Origin: Deltaproteobacteria bacterium
Lineage (GTDB): Bacteria; Myxococcota_A; Polyangia; Polyangiales; Polyangiaceae
NCBI GenBank assembly: GCA_016209145.1
Contig: JACQWT010000166.1
Location: 1-36,432 of the forward strand
Length of the DNA: 36,432 bases
Reading direction: 5' to 3'
Shown here: positions 32,705 to 36,432 of the stretch, piece after piece
Layout of the letters: each line of letters opens with the position of its first letter
Position numbering within the stretch: position 1 is the first letter of the stretch
Made by a program: the position numbers and the translations under genes
The notes under the pieces: generated by a model
Seen by the model: the letters and a program-made list of their open reading frames with translations, nothing else
The model's database searches: none
What the model was told of the DNA's origin: nothing

Positions 32705-34870
32705 TCAGTTCGACGGCGTGTCCGAGCAGTCCCGCACGATCTTGAAGCTCTCGAGGATCGGCGTGGCTTCGTTGTCCTCGGTCGAGAGCTCGAGCTCGAT
32801 CTGGATGTACTTGGCCGGCATCGGCTTGAGCGGTCCGGGCGCGTCAGCCAGCTTTGCCGGGGAGGTTTCCCAGTAGCCGAACCACTCGCCCAGGCTTTTC
32901 GGCTCCTCGCCGCTGCGCGCCCGCAGCCGGATGTTCGTGCCCTCCGGCTCCTGTCCCGACCACTCGACCCAGAGCCAGTTCGTGTACTTGCTGTCGCATC
33001 CCTTGACGAGATAGCGGTAGGTCCCCTGCGGCCGGGTGAAGTTGCGCAGCCCGTAGCCGGTGAAGTCGGAGTACGTGTACGGATTCGTGCCCACGGGGGT
33101 CGAGAAGACGTTCTTGCCGAGATCCACGGGGTCGCCGAGCTTGTCGAGATCGATGCGCTTGGCTGTGGAGGCGTCATGGCTGATGCCCCAGACGTGCCCG
33201 CTGAAGTCGACCCCGACTCCGCGCATGGTCGAGCCCATGTGCACGTCGAGCCGCGTGCCGCCCATGCCCACGGCCGTGGCCCAGGGCTGGTCGCCGTCGG
33301 GGATCTCCTGCGGCACGCGCAGGATGTAGCCGGTGGTGTTCGAGGCCACCCACACCCAGCCGCGCGTGTCGGCGGCGATGCCGGCGGTCTCCTGCACTTT
33401 GCCTTCCTCCACGGTGCGCACCCGCGTCCACTTGCCGTTCGCCAGGGTCTCAAAGGTCGTCCGATCCGGCCGGTAGCGATACACATTGCTGCTGCCCCAG
33501 CCGCCGACCCAGATGTTGCCTTTCGGATCGAGCGTGATGCCGTAGTAGTGGTGCGCGCCCCCGTAGGGCTCGTTGAGCACGGGGCCGACCTTCTTGGTGT
33601 CCGCCGTGTCGAAGTAGCACAGGCCCCGGCCGCCCCAGTCGGGCATGACGGCGCTGTGGGAGCCCACGGTCCAGAGAATGCCGTCGCCGTCGACCGTACA
33701 GCCATAGGGACCGATAGGCGCGGGAAAATCGACGTAGCCCTCGATCTGGCCGGTGCTGCCGTTGAGCTTGTAGAAGCGGTTGTTGCCCGGACGGTTGTTG
33801 GTTCCCACCCAGGCGTTGCCCGGGCCGCCCTCGAAGGGATCCCCCCGGTCGAGGCAGACCGAGCGGCCATACTCGTTCGTCTTGGCGTAGTTGCTCGTGA
33901 ACAGCACGCACTCGTCGTCCATGCCGAGGAACTCCGGCGGCTTGTTGTTCGGGCACAGCGTCGAGCCGTCGTCGACCTTGTTGTCGCCGTTGCAGTCGAG
34001 GTCGATATGGCCGTCGCCGTTTACGTCCGTGGACGTCTGGATGATGCCGTCGCTGTTGCGGTCCACGCAGTCCTCCAGGGCGTTGGCGATCTTCGTGGCC
34101 GAGGGCTGCCCGCCGAAGGCGCGGTTCGCGACCCAGACGTCGAAGTTGTAGTCCACCGCCGTCCGGCTCGGGGCGTTGGTGGCCGTCTGGACGGGGTTGC
34201 CGGCGACGTCGAGGCACTGCTTGAGCTTGTAGGCCGGGTTGCCGAAGCACGTGACGCTGAAGTAGCGGGCCACCTCCGCCACGTTGACCGCGTCGACCTT
34301 GGACACCGTGCCGCGATCGCCGATGTCGTGGGTGTTGGCGATCCAGAGGAAGTTGAAGTTGGAGTTGGTCTGATCGAGCACGAGATCGCCCTTCTCGTTC
34401 AGGCCCACGCCGTCGGTCTCGACGTCCGTCTCCGTCTCCGGCATGGGGAAGGGATCGCTCTCGCCGAGCTCCGCGCTCTTGCAGTCCTCGGAGCAGTTGC
34501 CGCATTCGGTGAGCAGGCCTTCGTCGATCTGACCCTCGCAGTTGTTGTCCTTGCCGTCGCAGATCTCGATGGCGGCAGGGTTGGCGCTGCTGTCGTCGTC
34601 GTCGCAGTCCGGCCCGGCCTTGCAGCCGTCGCCGTAGCCGTCGCCGTCCTTGTCGGTTCCGTCGGGGCAGGGCTCGCCGGGGGAGCCGGCCTCTCCGGTG
34701 CTCGTGCTGCTGCTGGCGCCGCCGCCGCTCGCGGTGCCGCCGCCCGCGCCAGGCGGCGGTGCGGTCGAGCCCTCCTCGCCGCCGCAGCTTGCGGCCACGA
34801 TGCCGCCCAGAAGGCCGGCGCAGACAAGTGCTGCCAGGGGACGAATGACGTCAGAGGATCTTCTGCTCAT
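32705..34870 (-). CDS. MopE-like metal-binding / beta-propeller lipoprotein
   Basis: The 721-residue secreted protein has a lipobox VAASC (Cys29) and a Gly/Ser/Thr-rich linker. A MopE-type Asp/Cys-rich segment follows (DKDGDGYGDGCKAGPDCDDDD and CDGKDNNCEGQIDEG), which would bind Ca or Cu. Propeller-like repeats come next, such as GCTVDGDGILWTVGS, GITLDPKGNIWVGG and GIAADTRGWVWVAS, similar to NHL or virginiamycin-B-lyase-like blades. An EF-hand-like stretch DRNSDGIIQTSTDVNGDGHIDLDCNGD lies in the middle. The C-terminal beta domain contains KYIQIELELSTEDNEATPILESF. A surface binding or adhesion role is likely; no catalytic residues are evident. It is convergent with the hydrolase gene, with 19 nt between the stops. 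Confidence 0.8.
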   Translation of the reverse strand: MSRRSSDVIRPLAALVCAGLLGGIVAASCGGEEGSTAPPPGAGGGTASGGGASSSTSTGEAGSPGEPCPDGTDKDGDGYGDGCKAGPDCDDDDSSANPAAIEICDGKDNNCEGQIDEGLLTECGNCSEDCKSAELGESDPFPMPETETDVETDGVGLNEKGDLVLDQTNSNFNFLWIANTHDIGDRGTVSKVDAVNVAEVARYFSVTCFGNPAYKLKQCLDVAGNPVQTATNAPSRTAVDYNFDVWVANRAFGGQPSATKIANALEDCVDRNSDGIIQTSTDVNGDGHIDLDCNGDNKVDDGSTLCPNNKPPEFLGMDDECVLFTSNYAKTNEYGRSVCLDRGDPFEGGPGNAWVGTNNRPGNNRFYKLNGSTGQIEGYVDFPAPIGPYGCTVDGDGILWTVGSHSAVMPDWGGRGLCYFDTADTKKVGPVLNEPYGGAHHYYGITLDPKGNIWVGGWGSSNVYRYRPDRTTFETLANGKWTRVRTVEEGKVQETAGIAADTRGWVWVASNTTGYILRVPQEIPDGDQPWATAVGMGGTRLDVHMGSTMRGVGVDFSGHVWGISHDASTAKRIDLDKLGDPVDLGKNVFSTPVGTNPYTYSDFTGYGLRNFTRPQGTYRYLVKGCDSKYTNWLWVEWSGQEPEGTNIRLRARSGEEPKSLGEWFGYWETSPAKLADAPGPLKPMPAKYIQIELELSTEDNEATPILESFKIVRDCSDTPSN

Positions 34871-34946
34871 GGTCCTTGCTCCCGTAGGGCCGCCGGGACG
34901 TAGCCCGAGGCGATCGGCCGAATGATAGCAGCTTCGGCGGGCGCCG

Positions 34947-35972
34947 CTAGCAGCCCGCGAGCGTCTCGCGAAACGCCAGGACCAGGGCATCGACGGCAGC
35001 GGCGAAGCCCGGGCCCACGACGTCGAGATGCGTCACGAGCCGCAGCCGCCTCGGCCCCGTGGCCCCGACCAGCACGCCGCGGCGGCGGGCCGCCTCCACC
35101 ACGCGCTCGGCCGGCACGTCCACCGCGACGCTCACCATGTTCGTCTCCACCGGTACGACCCGCGCGCCGGCAACCGCGCCGAGGGCCTGCCCGAGCAGGC
35201 GCGCGGCGGCGTGGTCGTCGGCGAGGCGCTCGCGCTGGTGCTCGATGGCGTAGAGCGCGCCGGCCGCCAGGATGCCGGCCTGCCGCATGCCTCCGCCCAG
35301 CATCTTGCGCCAGCGCCGGGCCCGCGCGCGGGTCTCGGCGTCGCTGCACAGGGCGGCGCCCACGGGGGCGCCCAGTCCCTTGGAGAAGCAGACGCCCACG
35401 GTGTCGAACCCGGCGCACAGCTCGCTCACGGGCCGGCCCGTGGCCATGGCGGCGTTCCAGATCCTCGCGCCGTCGAGGTGCGCGGCCAGGCAGCGGCCGT
35501 GGGCCAGCGCCACGACGCCCTCGGCCTGCGCCGGCGGGAAAACGCGGCCGCCACTGCGGTTGTGGGTGTTCTCCACGACGACGAGACGGCTGTGCGGGGC
35601 CCAGTACGCATCGGGACGGATGGCCGCATCGAGCGCGGCGGCGTCGAAGAGCCCGTCCTCGCCCACCTGGGCGAACTGCACGCCGCTCCAGGCCGCGCCG
35701 GCGCCTGACTCGTAGTTGGCGCAGTGCGCGCCGCGGGGCACGATCACCTCGTCCCCGGGCCGGCAGTGGCACAATAGGGCGATCTGGTTGGACATGGTGC
35801 CGCTCGGCACGAACAGGGCCGCGGCCTTGCCCGTGAGCTCGGCCACGCGCTCCTCCAGGCGCCGGACCGTCGGATCCTCGCCGTAGACGTCGTCGCCGAC
35901 CTCGGCGCGCGCCATGGCCTGGCGCATGCCCTCGGTCGGACGGGTCACGGTGTCGGAGCGCAGGTCGAACAT
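34947..35972 (-). CDS. ltaE: Low-specificity L-threonine aldolase
   Basis: The 341-residue PLP enzyme cleaves threonine or allo-threonine to glycine and acetaldehyde. The N-terminus [20 protein letters not shown] is the family signature. His83 (GAHCANYE) should stack on the cofactor, Asp168 and Arg170 (HLDGAR) should contact it, and Lys198 ([12 protein letters not shown]) should form the Schiff base; these positions match the characterised E. coli enzyme closely. The 404-residue track start is rejected because the conserved sequence begins at Met 35972. No clear ribosome site is seen. A TATGCT 12 nt upstream could be a -10 element for a short-leader transcript. Confidence 0.9.
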   Translation of the reverse strand: MFDLRSDTVTRPTEGMRQAMARAEVGDDVYGEDPTVRRLEERVAELTGKAAALFVPSGTMSNQIALLCHCRPGDEVIVPRGAHCANYESGAGAAWSGVQFAQVGEDGLFDAAALDAAIRPDAYWAPHSRLVVVENTHNRSGGRVFPPAQAEGVVALAHGRCLAAHLDGARIWNAAMATGRPVSELCAGFDTVGVCFSKGLGAPVGAALCSDAETRARARRWRKMLGGGMRQAGILAAGALYAIEHQRERLADDHAAARLLGQALGAVAGARVVPVETNMVSVAVDVPAERVVEAARRRGVLVGATGPRRLRLVTHLDVVGPGFAAAVDALVLAFRETLAGC

Positions 35973-36078
35973 GGCGAACAAGTAGCATAGCTTCTCGCCA
36001 GCCACGGCGGCATTGCCGATCCGAGCAAGCTGCACGTCGTGGCGATCGAGGAGTGACGAGGCGGGCAGCTTTGGGACG

Positions 36079-36093
36079 CACGACAGTGTCGTG
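36079..36093. promoter_or_regulatory. Short palindrome upstream of ltaE
   Basis: CACGAC and GTCGTG flank AGT as a perfect 6-bp inverted repeat about 105 nt before the ltaE start. It could be an operator or chance. The remaining bases 35973-36177 hold nothing else I can support. Confidence 0.2.
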
Positions 36094-36177
36094 GTAGGCT
36101 GGCCGTATGGACGGCTGGCTTCCGGCGCGCCTTTTCCTGCGGAGTGGTTCTGCATGCGCAACCCGCCGGCTGATCTA

Positions 36178-36298
36178 CTAGGAGTGTGTCGGAGAAAGCG
36201 TGCTCGAAATGGTCCAAGTTATCGAAATCGCTCACTTTACTCTGACGCTGGAACCGAACAATTCCGCGCACTTAGTTTTTTCTCCGACAGACTCCTAG
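36178..36298 (-). mobile_element. 121-bp MITE-like element, copy 2 (inverted)
   Basis: Read on the minus strand this is identical at all 121 bases to copy 1 at 156-276, including both CTAG ends and the imperfect 16-bp terminal inverted repeats. The flanking bases differ (tgatcta outside one end, gtccgaaa outside the other), so this is an independent insertion and not a segmental duplication. Confidence 0.8.
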
Positions 36299-36331
36299 GT
36301 CCGAAAATCGTCGCGTGGCGCGAAGAAAAAC

Positions 36332-36410
36332 GAACCGCCAAGACGCCAAGGGCGCCAAGATCGAATCCGATTTTGTTTCTTCCTTGGCGTTCTCGGCGCC
36401 TTGGCGGTTC
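36332..36410. repeat. CGCCAAG-type long inverted repeat
   Basis: Two 28-bp arms (gaaccgccaagacgccaagg... and ...ttggcggttc) pair at 24 of 28 positions around a 23-nt loop. Related CGCCAAG hairpins are dispersed in many environmental bacterial genomes. Its position next to the MITE and at the window edge marks a repeat-rich boundary. Confidence 0.6.
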
Positions 36411-36432
36411 ATCTTCTTGCTTGGGTTGCGGG

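Noticed and set aside
31625-34903. 1092-residue plus-strand ORF
   Set aside because: It overlaps the hydrolase in another frame and is antisense to the MopE-like gene. The sequence is low-complexity Val/Ala/Arg and no domain is visible.

Overview
The window is a GC-rich chromosomal segment that most resembles a Myxococcota genome of the Polyangia/Sorangium type. This is an inference from style: very high GC, many predicted lipoproteins, Stig1-like and MopE-like Cys-rich repeats, a Hanks-type kinase, and several conserved genes of unknown function. No rRNA, tRNA, CRISPR array, phage gene or complete transposase was recognised.

Layout. (1) The left edge (1-368) holds a short GC hairpin, a degenerate element end, and a 121-bp MITE-like element ending in CTAG. 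A truncated Stig1-repeat lipoprotein gene follows. (2) 1.2-2.1 kb is a MntA/HepT toxin-antitoxin pair. (3) 2.1-6.1 kb is a surface lipase lipoprotein overlapping a FadL-type outer-membrane transporter, read as a lipid-scavenging operon. (4) 6.1-7.0 kb is the 3' remnant of a subtilisin-like protease. (5) 7.1-9.9 kb has a WYL regulator divergent from a glutamine synthetase. (6) 10.1-11.0 kb is a second nucleotidyltransferase module, with a small overlapping partner. (7) 11.0-16.9 kb carries a conserved hypothetical gene, a lipoprotein-anchored methyltransferase, an ACE-like M2 peptidase lipoprotein, a hypothetical gene, and a TPR/DUF2135 lipoprotein interrupted by an in-frame TAG. (8) 16.9-21.8 kb on the minus strand has a Ski2-like DUF3516 helicase with a C10 tract in its first codons, an orphan lipoprotein, and an AAA/DUF4143 ATPase.

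(9) 22.1-31.1 kb is the most interesting part: a Ser/Thr kinase with a C-terminal membrane anchor, an HSP90-like GHKL ATPase 24 nt later, and a 1935-residue protein overlapping the ATPase gene by 4 nt. The giant protein begins with what looks like an inactivated copy of the same HSP90-like fold and carries four diverged copies of a module of about 70-100 residues. I know of no described system with this composition. Its function is unknown; chaperone-based signalling or defence are only hypotheses.

(10) 31.1-36.0 kb holds a glycoside-hydrolase lipoprotein, a MopE/beta-propeller lipoprotein and a low-specificity threonine aldolase. (11) The right edge holds a second, base-identical copy of the 121-bp element in inverted orientation, then a CGCCAAG-type inverted repeat. 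The window therefore starts and ends in repeats, which could reflect a contig bounded by repeats or real recombination sites.
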